Below are positions 18,340 to 27,135 of a stretch of DNA of 64,000 bases, piece by piece. The notes beneath the pieces were generated by a model. That model made no database searches. It was not told the origin of the DNA and saw only the letters and a list, made by a program, of their open reading frames with translations. Position 1 is the first letter of the stretch. Every line of letters begins with the position of its first letter. Position numbers and translations under genes: made by a program. This DNA comes from Chloroflexota bacterium. Lineage in GTDB: Bacteria > Chloroflexota > Anaerolineae > UBA4142 > SHND01. The stretch spans positions 206,903-270,902 of the forward strand of contig SHND01000030.1 of assembly GCA_004295045.1 (NCBI GenBank), written 5' to 3'.

Positions 18340-18633
18340 ATGCCAGTCTATGTCAGTTTAATCAATCTCACCGATCAAGGCGCGAAAAGCATCAAAGATG
18401 ATCCCGCGCGCGTCCGCGCCGCGTCACGCATTGCTGAACGCGAAGGATGCAAAATGCTCGCAGAGTGGTGGACGATGGGACCGTACGATGCGATCATGAT
18501 CACCGAAGCGCCCGACGATGAAACGATCAATCGCTTTTTGCTCGGCGCCGCGCGTCAAGGAAATATCCGCACCGTGACGCTGCGCGCGTTCACGCCCGAC
18601 GAGATCGCCAACATTCTCGCGCGGTTGGAGTGA
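18340..18633 (+). CDS. GYD-domain protein
   Basis: 97 residues from ATG 18340, which has a strong ribosome-binding site AAAGGAGGAA; a longer reading frame upstream lacks support. The sequence MPVYVSLINLTDQGAKSIKD, EWWTMGPYDAIMITEAPDDE and TLRAFTPDEIANIL matches the small GYD family (ferredoxin-like dimeric fold) whose function is unknown. Own promoter at 18253-18281; the next gene, hsdR, has a separate promoter. Confidence 0.88.
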   Translation: MPVYVSLINLTDQGAKSIKDDPARVRAASRIAEREGCKMLAEWWTMGPYDAIMITEAPDDETINRFLLGAARQGNIRTVTLRAFTPDEIANILARLE

Positions 18634-18645
18634 GGGAGGTAAGTG

Positions 18646-18693
18646 GAGCTGACAGGTTTTGCAATGTAGTTCATCGCTGAAACCTGTCGGCTC
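18646..18693. repeat. Palindromic repeat C1 (GACAGGTTT..AAACCTGTC) before hsdR
   Basis: GAGCTGACAGGTTTTG and CTGAAACCTGTCGGCTC form the arms, with TTCATCGC in the middle. A sister copy with the longer arms CCAGACGTGACAGGTTT is at 45521-45575, in front of the giant kinase gene end. Possibly acts as a transcription stop after the GYD gene. Confidence 0.65.
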
Positions 18694-18716
18694 GGAGAAA
18701 ATGATACGCGATTCCC

Positions 18717-18745
18717 TTGCGGTACACGTCGCGTGCGTTTATAAT
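18717..18745 (+). promoter_or_regulatory. hsdR promoter
   Basis: TTGCGG (18717-18722), 17-bp spacer, perfect TATAAT (18740-18745). The transcript would begin near 18752, about 42 nt before the hsdR start. Confidence 0.65.
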
Positions 18746-18793
18746 CAGCGTACGATTTGGTTGATTTACTATTTGTTCGGAAAAAGTTTCCCC

Positions 18794-21136
18794 ATGCTAG
18801 ATTCGCTCAACAAAAAAGGTCTCTCAGAACGCGATATTTGCACAAAATTTATCACCCCTGCTATTCGTGATATAGCGGGCTGGAATGATTTGCAGTTTTT
18901 TGAAGAGTTCACGCTCGGCAAGATTTTTGTGCGCGGTAAAGCAGTGCTGCGCGGCGAACGCGACCGCGCCGATTACATCCTCTTTTATCAACGCAATCTC
19001 CCCATCGCCATTATCGAAGCCAAAGACAATAATCACGACCTCGGTGCGGGCATGCAGCAAGCATTGCGCTACGCCGACAAACTGGACATTCCCTTTGCGT
19101 ACAGTACGAACGGCGACGGCTTTATCGAACACGATCGCACTAAAACGACGGGCGAACTCGAACGCGAATTGAGACTGAACGAATTTCCTTCACCGCAAGA
19201 ATTGTTTGCGCGCTTTAACGCGTGGAAACAATTTACCCCCGAGCAAGCGCAAATCATCGCGCAGCCGTATCATCTCGGCGATAAACCGCCGCGTTACTAT
19301 CAACAAGTTGCCATCAATCGAACGATTGAGGCGATAGTGCGCGGGCAAGATCGCGTCTTGTTGGTGATGGCAACCGGCACGGGCAAGACCTACACCGCGT
19401 TTCAAATCATGTGGCGCTTGTGGAAAGCCAAGAAAAAAAAGCGCATCCTCTTTCTTGCCGACCGCAACATTTTGGTTGACCAAGCGCGCACGAATGATTT
19501 CAAAGCGTTCGGGCAAGCCATGACCAAAATCACCGACCGCACGGTGGACAAGGCATACGAAATTTATTTGTCGTTGTATCAAGCGGTCAGCGGGACAGAA
19601 GAAACACAAAACATCTACAAACAATTCTCGCCCGACTTTTTTGATTTGATTTTTGTGGATGAATGTCATCGCGGCAGCGCGGCGGAGGATTCCGCATGGC
19701 GCGAGATTTTGCAATACTTTTCGAGCGCGACACAAATTGGTTTGACTGCGACGCCCAAAGAAACTACCGACGTTTCCAATATCGAATACTTTGGCGAACC
19801 TGTTTATACCTATTCGCTCAAGCAAGGCATCGAGGACGGTTTTCTCGCGCCATACAAAGTCATTCGCATTGACTTTGACCGCGACATCGAGGGCTGGCGT
19901 CCGCGCGCGGGGCAGACCGACGCGCATGGCTATGTCATTCCCGATGAGGTGTATTACGGCACCGACTTTGACAAGACGCTGGTCATTGAGGACCGCACCA
20001 AGTTGGTTGCGCGTTTGGTATCCGAATATCTAAAAGAAACCAATCGCATGAGCAAAACGATTGTGTTTTGTCGCGACATTGCGCACGCTGAAGCAATGCG
20101 CCGCGCGTTGATTAACGAAAACGCAGATTTGTTTTCGCAAAATCCGAAATACATTATGCGGATTACGGGCGACAGCAAAGAAGGCAAACTCGAACTCGAT
20201 AATTTCATTGACCCGAACGAGCCCTATCCGACGATTGTTACCACTTCAAAATTATTGGGCACAGGCGTTGACACCCAAACGGTGCAGTTGATTGTGTTGG
20301 ACACCATCATCAATTCGATGACGGAATTCAAGCAAATCATCGGACGCGGGACGCGCGTGGTGGTCAAGAAAGACAAACTCTATTTCACCATCATGGATTT
20401 TCGCAACGCCACGCGTTTATTTTACGACAAAGAATTTGATGGTCCACCCATTCAGATTTACGAGCCGAAACCTGACCAACCCGTGACGCCGCCTGACCCA
20501 CCGGAAGAACCGCCGGACGGCGATATATTTGGACAGGGCGGTGAGGAGATACCGAACAAATATCGAATTACCGAAACGGTTCGCGTCGGTGTCGCCGCCA
20601 AGCGCGTGCAATATCTCGATGCCAAGGGACAACTCGTCACGGAATCGTTCACCGATTACACGCGCCGTAATTTATTGACGCAATATCCGACGATTGAAAG
20701 TTTCTTGCTCGATTGGTTTGACGCTGACCGCAAGCAGGCGATTGTGGAGGAGCTTTTGAAACATGATGTGTTTCTGGATAATGTGCAAGAGGATGTAGGA
20801 CTTGACCTCGACCCATTCGATTTGATTTGTCACATTGCATTCGACCGCAAGGCATTGACGCGCAGCGAACGCGCCAACAAGGTAAAGAGCAAGCCGCACT
20901 ATTTTGAACAATACGGCAACGTGGCGCGCAAGGTGTTGGACGCGCTCGTAGCGAAATTTGCAGACGACGGTTACGCCACGCTTGACAAAGCGTTGGACGA
21001 AGAACAGTTGGTCAATTTCCTCAGCGCGCCGCCGTTCGACAAAATCGGTCGCCCGCTCGAAGTGGTCAAGGCGTTTGGCGGCAAAGTGCAATTCCGCCAA
21101 GCGGTGCGCGAATTGCAGCTAGAATTGTACGGATGA
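18794..21136 (+). CDS. hsdR: Type I restriction enzyme R subunit (EcoEI-like)
   Basis: 780 residues from ATG 18794 (MLDSLNKKGLSERDICTKFI). The N-terminal PD-(D/E)XK nuclease shows DRADYILFYQRNLPIAIIEAK, and the superfamily-2 motor shows Walker A VMATGTGKTYTAF, DECH box IFVDECHRGSAAED, motif III GLTATPKET, and motif VI QIIGRGTRV. A C-terminal EcoEI_R_C-like region follows a proline-rich linker. Translocates DNA and cuts it away from the recognition site when the methylation pattern is wrong. An upstream in-frame extension would run through the promoter and repeat C1, so it is not used. Intact; hsdM follows 95 bp downstream, separated by repeat A2. Confidence 0.95.
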   Translation: MLDSLNKKGLSERDICTKFITPAIRDIAGWNDLQFFEEFTLGKIFVRGKAVLRGERDRADYILFYQRNLPIAIIEAKDNNHDLGAGMQQALRYADKLDIPFAYSTNGDGFIEHDRTKTTGELERELRLNEFPSPQELFARFNAWKQFTPEQAQIIAQPYHLGDKPPRYYQQVAINRTIEAIVRGQDRVLLVMATGTGKTYTAFQIMWRLWKAKKKKRILFLADRNILVDQARTNDFKAFGQAMTKITDRTVDKAYEIYLSLYQAVSGTEETQNIYKQFSPDFFDLIFVDECHRGSAAEDSAWREILQYFSSATQIGLTATPKETTDVSNIEYFGEPVYTYSLKQGIEDGFLAPYKVIRIDFDRDIEGWRPRAGQTDAHGYVIPDEVYYGTDFDKTLVIEDRTKLVARLVSEYLKETNRMSKTIVFCRDIAHAEAMRRALINENADLFSQNPKYIMRITGDSKEGKLELDNFIDPNEPYPTIVTTSKLLGTGVDTQTVQLIVLDTIINSMTEFKQIIGRGTRVVVKKDKLYFTIMDFRNATRLFYDKEFDGPPIQIYEPKPDQPVTPPDPPEEPPDGDIFGQGGEEIPNKYRITETVRVGVAAKRVQYLDAKGQLVTESFTDYTRRNLLTQYPTIESFLLDWFDADRKQAIVEELLKHDVFLDNVQEDVGLDLDPFDLICHIAFDRKALTRSERANKVKSKPHYFEQYGNVARKVLDALVAKFADDGYATLDKALDEEQLVNFLSAPPFDKIGRPLEVVKAFGGKVQFRQAVRELQLELYG

Positions 21137-21140
21137 CCTC

Positions 21141-21212
21141 GTAGGGGCGAAGCATTTTCCCACACAAACGCGCATCGAGTCGCAGTTGCGTCTGAAAATG
21201 CTTCGCCCCTAC
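21141..21212. mobile_element. 72-bp palindromic element A2 between hsdR and hsdM
   Basis: GTAGGGGCGAAGCATTTTCC ... TGAAAATGCTTCGCCCCTAC, centre with CGAGTCGCAGTTGCGTC. Same family as 10674-10745, 22696-22766 and 54263-54331. It fills most of the hsdR-hsdM gap. Confidence 0.8.
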
Positions 21213-21231
21213 AACGCGCCACACAAAATTC

Positions 21232-22671
21232 ATGGCAATCACCACAACCATCAAAACCATTCAAGACATCATGCGCCAAGACGCGGGCGTGGACGGCGAC
21301 GCGCAGCGCATCTCGCAGTTGACGTGGCTGTTGTTTCTCAAAATCTTTGACGACCGCGAACAGGAATTGGAATTGAACGGCGCGTATCAATCGCCCATCC
21401 CCGCGCCGTTTCGCTGGCGCAATTGGGCGGCGGACGCCGAAGGCATGACGGGCGACGCGCTGCTGCAATTTGTGGACGCGCAGTTGTTTCCAACTTTGAA
21501 AGACGAAAACAAAATGTTAACGCACGGCAACGGACGCGCCCGCGTCGTCTATGATGTGTTTGCCGATTCGTACAATTACATGAAGTCGGGCACGCTGCTG
21601 CGTCAGGTCGTCAACAAAATCAATCAGATTGATTTCACCTCGTCCCAAGACCGTCACCTCTTTAACGATCTGTACGAAAAGATTTTGCGCGATTTGCAGA
21701 GCGCGGGCAACGCGGGTGAATATTACACGCCGCGCGCCGTGACCCAATTCATGACCGACATGACCGACCCGCAGTTGGGGCAAATCGTCCTCGACCCTGC
21801 GTGCGGCACCGGCGGCTTTCTCGTCTGCGCGTTGGAACACATGCGCGCGAAATATGTTCACGACGACGCCGACCGCGCGACGCTGCAAACCTCACTTCGC
21901 GGCATTGAAAAGAAACCGCTGCCGCATCTGCTGGCGACGACGAATTTGATTTTGCACGACGTCGAGATTCCCCAAATCATTCACGACAATGCGCTCACGC
22001 GCCGCCCCTACAAAGATTATGACGCCGACGGCGAAGTGGACATTATTCTCACCAATCCCCCGTTCGGCGGGATGGAAGAGCCGGGCGTGGAGCAAAACTT
22101 TCCGCAAAATTTCCAGACCAAAGAAACCGCCGATTTGTTTTTGGCGTTGATTGTAAAACTGCTGCGCGATGGCGGCAAGGGCGCGCTGGTGCTGCCCGAC
22201 GGTTCGCTCTTTGGCGAAGGCGTCAAGACGCGGCTCAAGGAACATTTATTGACGACGTGCAATCTGCACACGATTGTGCGATTGCCCAAAGGCGTGTTCA
22301 ATCCCTACACGGGCATCAACACCAATGTTTTATTTTTCACAAAGGGCGCGCCGACGAGCGAGGTCTGGTATTTTGAACATCCGCTCCCGCCCGACCGCAA
22401 GAATTATTCCAAGACGCGCCCCATTGACCTCAAGGAATTTGATTTGGAAAAAGCGTGGTGGAACAATCGCGCAGAAAACGAACACGCATGGCGCGTCAGC
22501 ATCGCAGACATTAAAGCGCGCAATTACAATCTCGACTGTAAAAATCCGAACACTGCCGACGCCGCGCACGGCGACCCCGCGCAAATGCTCGCCGCGTATC
22601 AAACGCATCAAGCCGAAATCGCCGCCCTGCGCGCCGCGTTGAAAGCGGAATTGGAGCAAGCGTTACAATGA
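21232..22671 (+). CDS. hsdM: Type I restriction-modification DNA methyltransferase (N6-adenine)
   Basis: 479 residues. An N-terminal HsdM_N helical domain (about 8-130, with RISQLTWLLFLKIFDDRE) precedes the SAM-dependent methylase domain, with SAM motif I VLDPACGTGGFLVCALEHM and the catalytic NPPF in IILTNPPFGGMEEPG. Works as M2S with HsdS to methylate adenine in the target, and joins HsdR for restriction. It overlaps hsdS by 4 bp (ATGA). No visible ribosome-binding site ahead of its start, which follows element A2. Confidence 0.96.
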   Translation: MAITTTIKTIQDIMRQDAGVDGDAQRISQLTWLLFLKIFDDREQELELNGAYQSPIPAPFRWRNWAADAEGMTGDALLQFVDAQLFPTLKDENKMLTHGNGRARVVYDVFADSYNYMKSGTLLRQVVNKINQIDFTSSQDRHLFNDLYEKILRDLQSAGNAGEYYTPRAVTQFMTDMTDPQLGQIVLDPACGTGGFLVCALEHMRAKYVHDDADRATLQTSLRGIEKKPLPHLLATTNLILHDVEIPQIIHDNALTRRPYKDYDADGEVDIILTNPPFGGMEEPGVEQNFPQNFQTKETADLFLALIVKLLRDGGKGALVLPDGSLFGEGVKTRLKEHLLTTCNLHTIVRLPKGVFNPYTGINTNVLFFTKGAPTSEVWYFEHPLPPDRKNYSKTRPIDLKEFDLEKAWWNNRAENEHAWRVSIADIKARNYNLDCKNPNTADAAHGDPAQMLAAYQTHQAEIAALRAALKAELEQALQ

Positions 22672-24380
22672 CGACCATGACACGCCACGCGCGCGGTAGG
22701 GGCGAAGCATTTGCCGATGCGTTCGCGAATCGAGTCACAGCTGCCAATGCAAATGCTTCGCCCCTACGCGAACATTTCGACGAATTGTTTGTCACGCCCG
22801 ACGCGGTGGACGAACTCGACCGCGTGGTTTTGCAATTGGCGGTGCAGGGCAAACTCGTCGCACAAGATGCGAAGGATGAAACCGCGCAAATTCTTTACTC
22901 TCGTATCCAAGCGGACAAAGCTTACAACGAAAATCACAATCAACTCGCTACTCTACCAAAAGTCAGTGATGATGAAATTCCTTTTGTTTTGCCATCTTCT
23001 TGGATTTGGGCGCGTTTAGGAGATGTGACGAATTACGGAACCTCAACGCGTAGCAAAAATCTGCAATTCACAGAAGATACATGGGTACTTGACCTTGAGG
23101 ACATTGAGAAGGAGAGTTCACGATTATTGAGAAAAGTCAGACTCAAAGAGCGGCACTTTCAAAGCGAAAAAAATGTCTTTTCAAAAGGTGATGTTGTCTA
23201 TGGCAAACTGCGACCTTATCTGGATAAAGTAATTGTTGCAGACGAAGATGGAATTTGCTCCAGTGAACTTGTTCCAATTCGAGGTTATGGTGAATTAGAT
23301 TCACACTATTTGCGCTTGACGTTAAAACGCCCCGATTTCATCAAGTATGTCAATCAGAAAACATATGGCGTAAAAATGCCGCGCTTGGGAACAAAAGATG
23401 CAAGACTTGCGTTAATTCCACTTCCGCCCCTCGTCGAACAACACCGCATCGTCGCACGCGTCGAACAACTCTTTGCCCAGACCCGCGCGCTCCGCGAAAA
23501 ATTAGTCCACGCGCAGACCGAACTCGAGCGCTTGAATAAAGCAGCGCTCGCGCATCTGCTGAACGCCGAAACGCTGGAGGAATTTGCCGAACGCTGGTCA
23601 TTCATCGCAGAAAATTTCGACACACTCTACGTCGAACCCGCACACATCGCGCCTCTGCGTCAGGCGATTTTGGAACTCGCAGTGCGTGGCAAACTCACCC
23701 GCCGCGAACCCGAAGACGAACCTGCCAGTCAATTGCTCGAACGCATCCGTCAAGAAAAAAATAAATTGGCGCAAGAGGAAAAAAACAAAAGCGACGCGCT
23801 GCCGCCGATTCAAGACGACGAAAAGCCGTTCGAGTTGCCAGCGGGGTGGGAGTGGGTGAGATTTGGAGAGATAACCATCAACCGTGATGGAGAGCGCATT
23901 CCACTTTCAAAAGAACAACGCGAAACACGACAGGGCGAATATGATTACTACGGCGCATCGGGTGTAATAGACAAGATTGACGATTTTCTTTTTGACACAC
24001 CACTTTTGCTTATCGGTGAGGATGGTGCAAATCTTGTAAATCGTTCAACACCAATCGCCTTTATCGCGGATGGAAAATATTGGGTGAACAACCACGCGCA
24101 TGTACTTGGTGCAATCGAGTTTGACCTTCTCAGGTATTTGGAGGTTTATATTAACGCGATTGATTTGAAACCTTACGTTACAGGTACCGCGCAACCCAAA
24201 ATGAATCAAGCCAAGATGAATTCAATTGTGATTGCGCTACCGCCACTTACCGAACACCATCGCATCGTCGCGCGCGTCGAACAGCTGATGAAATTGTGTG
24301 ATGCGCTGGAAGGAAAACTCGCGTCGGCGCAGGGCGAACGCGAACGATTGACAGCGGCGCTTTTGGCGGGGATTGGTTGA
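22668..24380 (+). CDS. hsdS: Type I restriction-modification specificity subunit, N-terminus built from a palindromic element
   Basis: 570 residues, with two target recognition domains: TRD1 about 100-265 (SSWIWARLGDVTNYG ... PLPPLVEQHRIVARVEQLF) and TRD2 about 390-545 (GWEWVRFGEITI ... LPPLTEHHRIVARVEQLM), each followed by the conserved helix that spaces the two half-sites. TRD1 and TRD2 differ, so the site should be bipartite and asymmetric. Oddity: residues about 10-33 (RGRGEAF ... NANASPL) are the translation of repeat element A3. The start ATG overlaps the hsdM stop. A downstream start could bypass the repeat, but no better ribosome-binding site is evident. Confidence 0.95.
   Translation: MTTMTRHARGRGEAFADAFANRVTAANANASPLREHFDELFVTPDAVDELDRVVLQLAVQGKLVAQDAKDETAQILYSRIQADKAYNENHNQLATLPKVSDDEIPFVLPSSWIWARLGDVTNYGTSTRSKNLQFTEDTWVLDLEDIEKESSRLLRKVRLKERHFQSEKNVFSKGDVVYGKLRPYLDKVIVADEDGICSSELVPIRGYGELDSHYLRLTLKRPDFIKYVNQKTYGVKMPRLGTKDARLALIPLPPLVEQHRIVARVEQLFAQTRALREKLVHAQTELERLNKAALAHLLNAETLEEFAERWSFIAENFDTLYVEPAHIAPLRQAILELAVRGKLTRREPEDEPASQLLERIRQEKNKLAQEEKNKSDALPPIQDDEKPFELPAGWEWVRFGEITINRDGERIPLSKEQRETRQGEYDYYGASGVIDKIDDFLFDTPLLLIGEDGANLVNRSTPIAFIADGKYWVNNHAHVLGAIEFDLLRYLEVYINAIDLKPYVTGTAQPKMNQAKMNSIVIALPPLTEHHRIVARVEQLMKLCDALEGKLASAQGERERLTAALLAGIG
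22696..22766. mobile_element. 71-bp palindromic element A3 inside the hsdS coding region
   Basis: GTAGGGGCGAAGCATTTGCC ... GCAAATGCTTCGCCCCTAC with centre AATCGAGTCACAGCTG, a clear copy of family A. It lies 28 bp after the hsdS ATG and is read through in frame. Confidence 0.8.
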
Positions 24381-24393
24381 CACACGCGCGCAT

Positions 24394-24421
24394 TTGCTCT
24401 CTCCGCCGCGCGTGCTAAACT
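24394..24421 (+). promoter_or_regulatory. Possible promoter of the mevalonate decarboxylase gene
   Basis: TTGCTC (24394-24399), 16-bp spacer, TAAACT (24416-24421) preceded by TGC. Starts immediately after hsdS ends; gene start at 24457. Confidence 0.4.
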
Positions 24422-24456
24422 CGTGTTTGAACGTATTCTACTTGGGTGAAAATTTC

Positions 24457-25455
24457 ATGTCCAACAAAACAACCGCGATTGCAAATAGCAACATCGCCTT
24501 TATCAAATATTGGGGCAATTTCGACGCGCGTTTGCGGATGCCTTTGAACGATTCGCTTTCGATGAATCTCGACGCGTTGGTGACGGAAACGACGGTGGAA
24601 TTTGATGACGCGTTAAAGAGTGACGAAATCGTCGTCGGCGGCGAGCCGGCGGATGAGAAAACGAAAACGCGTGTGGTCGAACATTTGAACCGGATTCGCG
24701 CCGAAGCGAAAATAGAGGCGTGCGCGCGCGTGCATTCGCGCAACAATTTTCCGAGCGCGACGGGACTCGCCTCCAGCGCGTCGGCGTTCGCGGCGTTGAC
24801 TCTCGCGGGCGCGCGCGCGGCGGGTTTGGAATTGAGCGAGCGCGCGCTTTCCATTCTCGCGCGGCAGGGCTCGGGCAGCGCGGCGCGTTCCATTCCTGCC
24901 GGTTTTACCGAATGGCTCGCCGCGACGAACGTGACTTCGACGAGCGAGCAATCGTATGCGCGTCAACTCATGCCGCCCGACGCGTGGGATTTAAAAGATG
25001 TGATTGCAATTGTTTCGCGCGACGCGAAAAAAGTGGGTTCCTCCGAAGGACACGCGGCTGCCAACACCAGTCCGTTTCTCGGCGAACGGCTTGCGCGTTT
25101 GCCAATTCGCTATCACCGCGTGCGGCGCGAATTGTTGAACAAGAATCTTCAAGGCATGGGCGCGGACATTGAAGCGGAAGCCATCGAACTGCACACGCTC
25201 GCCATGACCTCGCGTCCGCCGATTTTTTACTGGACGCCTGCGACGGTGCGCGTCATGGACGCGGTGCGTCAGTGGCGCGAGGAAGGTTTGGAGGCGTATT
25301 TCACGCTCGACGCCGGACCAAATGTGCACGTTCTTGTGGAAGCAAAAGATTCTGATGAAATCGCCGCGCGCTTGCGAACGTTTGCGGATGTGCAAGAGGT
25401 GATCGTGAGTGGTGCGGGGGAGGGAACACGCTTGAGCGAGGAGCATCTTTTCTGA
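24457..25455 (+). CDS. mvaD: Diphosphomevalonate (or phosphomevalonate) decarboxylase
   Basis: 332 residues from ATG 24457. GHMP-kinase fold: N-terminal TAIANSNIAFIKYWGNFD, phosphate-binding loop NFPSATGLASSASAFAALT, GSGSAARSIPAGFTEW, and the C-terminal TLDAGPNVHVLVEA with a conserved Asp. Produces isopentenyl diphosphate (from diphosphomevalonate) or isopentenyl phosphate (from phosphomevalonate) for isoprenoid synthesis. Chloroflexota are known to include phosphomevalonate decarboxylases that work with isopentenyl phosphate kinase, and the sequence alone does not let me separate the two. No other mevalonate gene is adjacent. A clear terminator follows. Confidence 0.88.
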   Translation: MSNKTTAIANSNIAFIKYWGNFDARLRMPLNDSLSMNLDALVTETTVEFDDALKSDEIVVGGEPADEKTKTRVVEHLNRIRAEAKIEACARVHSRNNFPSATGLASSASAFAALTLAGARAAGLELSERALSILARQGSGSAARSIPAGFTEWLAATNVTSTSEQSYARQLMPPDAWDLKDVIAIVSRDAKKVGSSEGHAAANTSPFLGERLARLPIRYHRVRRELLNKNLQGMGADIEAEAIELHTLAMTSRPPIFYWTPATVRVMDAVRQWREEGLEAYFTLDAGPNVHVLVEAKDSDEIAARLRTFADVQEVIVSGAGEGTRLSEEHLF

Positions 25456-25464
25456 CCTGACAGC

Positions 25465-25500
25465 CGAACCCGTTCCGAAAAGGACGGGTTCGATTTTTTT
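25465..25500 (+). terminator. Rho-independent terminator after mvaD
   Basis: CGAACCCGT (25465-25473) pairs with ACGGGTTCG (25484-25492), followed by ATTTTTTT. Confidence 0.9.
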
Positions 25501-25504
25501 GCTG

Positions 25505-25513
25505 TGCTACAAT
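25505..25513 (+). promoter_or_regulatory. Extended -10 for the amidohydrolase gene
   Basis: TGCTACAAT directly after the mvaD terminator; no convincing -35. The gene starts at 25546 after a GAGGAG ribosome-binding site. Confidence 0.45.
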
Positions 25514-25545
25514 GCGATTCATCTCGAGGTTGAGGAGCCGATGCT

Positions 25546-26961
25546 ATGCCAACGCTGCTTGCAAAAAATGCGACGATGCTCGTGACGATGGATTCCCAGC
25601 GCCGCGAATTGAAAAACGCGAGTTTGTTCGCGCGCGACGGAATCATCACGCACATTGGCGCGCTGGCGGAATTGCCGCAGACCGCTGATGTGGTGCTGAA
25701 TCTCGACGGGCAAATTGTGTTACCCGGATTCATCAATACGCATCATCATCTCGACCAGACGCTCACGCGCAATTTGCCCGCCGCGCAAAACAATAATTTG
25801 TTTCCGTGGCTTCAGGTGCATTATCGCTTGTGGGCGAAACGCACGCCTGCCGCAACGCGCAACAGTACGCTCATCGGTTTGGCGGAACTCGCCGCGTCGG
25901 GGTGTACCACAGTGTTCGATCATTCGTATTTATTTCAGAGCGGCACGCGCGTGGACGATCAAATCGCGGCGGCGCAAGAAATTGGTGTGCGTTTTCACGC
26001 CTGTCGCGGCTCGATGTCGCTTGGAGAATCACAAGGCGGATTGCCGCCCGATGATTGCGTTGAGGACGAAGACTTTATTTTACAAGACTCGCGCCGCGTC
26101 ATCGAAACGTATCACAACGCGTCGCACGGCTCGATGCTGCAAATTGTGTTGGGACCCTGTTCGCCTTTTTCGGTGACGACGACGCTGATGAAAGAATCTG
26201 CCAAGCTCGCGCGCGCGTACAACGTGCGCTTGCATACGCATCTGTGCGAGACGTTGGACGAAGAACGCTTTACGCTTGAAAAATACCGCCTGCGCCCTGT
26301 CGCATTTATGGAAACACTCGATTGGTTGAGTGACGATGTTTGGTTCGCGCACGCGGTGCATGTGGACGCGGATGAAATTCGTCAGTTCGCGCAGTCGGGC
26401 GTCGGCGTCGCGCATTGTCCCAGTTCCAACATGCGCCTCGCGTCGGGTATTGCGCCGGTGAAAGAATATCTCGCGACGGGCGTACAAGTTGGCTTGGGCG
26501 TTGACGGCTCGGCGAGCAACGACGGCAATCACATGCTCTTGGAAGCGCGGCAGGCGATGCTGCTCGCGCGTTTGAAACTTGGTTTGTTGCCGCCCGAAGG
26601 TCCGCGCAAATTGTTTTTGTTGTCGCAATCTGACCCGCTGCGCGCGCATGAGTGGATGACCGCGCGTGAAGCGTTGGAAATTGCGACGCTGGGCGGCGCG
26701 CGCGTTTTGGGGCGCGATGACATCGGCGCGCTCGAGGTCGGCAAATGCGCGGACTTTTTTACGATTGATTTGAATACAGTGGATTACGCGGGGGCGCTCA
26801 ATGATCCGGTTGCGGCGACATTATTTTGCGCGCCGCAAAAAGCAAAATATACGGTGATCAACGGGCGGATTGTGGTGGAAGATGGACGCGTCGTGACGGT
26901 GGACATGCAGCCGGTGATTCAAGCGCACAATCGCTTTTCGCTGATGCTGGGCGGAAATTGA
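25546..26961 (+). CDS. 8-oxoguanine deaminase-like amidohydrolase
   Basis: 471 residues of the metal-dependent amidohydrolase (AtzB/TrzN-related) family. Metal ligands: HxH in FINTHHHLDQTL, His in VRLHTHLCETLDEE, His in WFAHAVHVD, and Asp in LGVDGSASNDGNHM. The blocks CRGSMSLGESQGGLPPDD and CPSSNMRLASGIAPVKEY resemble 8-oxoguanine/isocytosine deaminases, which turn 8-oxoguanine into uric acid. Role likely in salvage or cleansing of damaged purines. Other hydroxylated heteroaromatic substrates (atrazine-type) are possible. Single gene with its own terminator-separated promoter. Confidence 0.85.
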   Translation: MPTLLAKNATMLVTMDSQRRELKNASLFARDGIITHIGALAELPQTADVVLNLDGQIVLPGFINTHHHLDQTLTRNLPAAQNNNLFPWLQVHYRLWAKRTPAATRNSTLIGLAELAASGCTTVFDHSYLFQSGTRVDDQIAAAQEIGVRFHACRGSMSLGESQGGLPPDDCVEDEDFILQDSRRVIETYHNASHGSMLQIVLGPCSPFSVTTTLMKESAKLARAYNVRLHTHLCETLDEERFTLEKYRLRPVAFMETLDWLSDDVWFAHAVHVDADEIRQFAQSGVGVAHCPSSNMRLASGIAPVKEYLATGVQVGLGVDGSASNDGNHMLLEARQAMLLARLKLGLLPPEGPRKLFLLSQSDPLRAHEWMTAREALEIATLGGARVLGRDDIGALEVGKCADFFTIDLNTVDYAGALNDPVAATLFCAPQKAKYTVINGRIVVEDGRVVTVDMQPVIQAHNRFSLMLGGN

Positions 26962-27097
26962 TTCGCTCGACATTTTCTATGGCGTAATTTTGGCTGGGCG
27001 CGCGCGTAAGATTGTGCTTGCAATAGGCACGCAATGAAAATGAAATCTCGCGCGTTCCGCTTTCTCACGCCGCTTTAATGCACGGGATGCGCGCGCG

Positions 27098-27106
27098 TGT
27101 TATAAT
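27098..27106 (+). promoter_or_regulatory. Extended -10 for the rseP-type gene
   Basis: TG-T-TATAAT, perfect -10 hexamer at 27101-27106 in an otherwise featureless 174-bp gap (26962-27135). No convincing -35. Gene start at 27136 with AAAGGA upstream. Confidence 0.55.
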
Positions 27107-27135
27107 TTTGGCAGCGTAATTCGAAAGGATTAGAG

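Noticed and set aside
18659..18793. 45-residue N-terminal extension of HsdR
   Set aside because: It would run through repeat C1 and the predicted promoter; ATG 18794 begins the conserved part.
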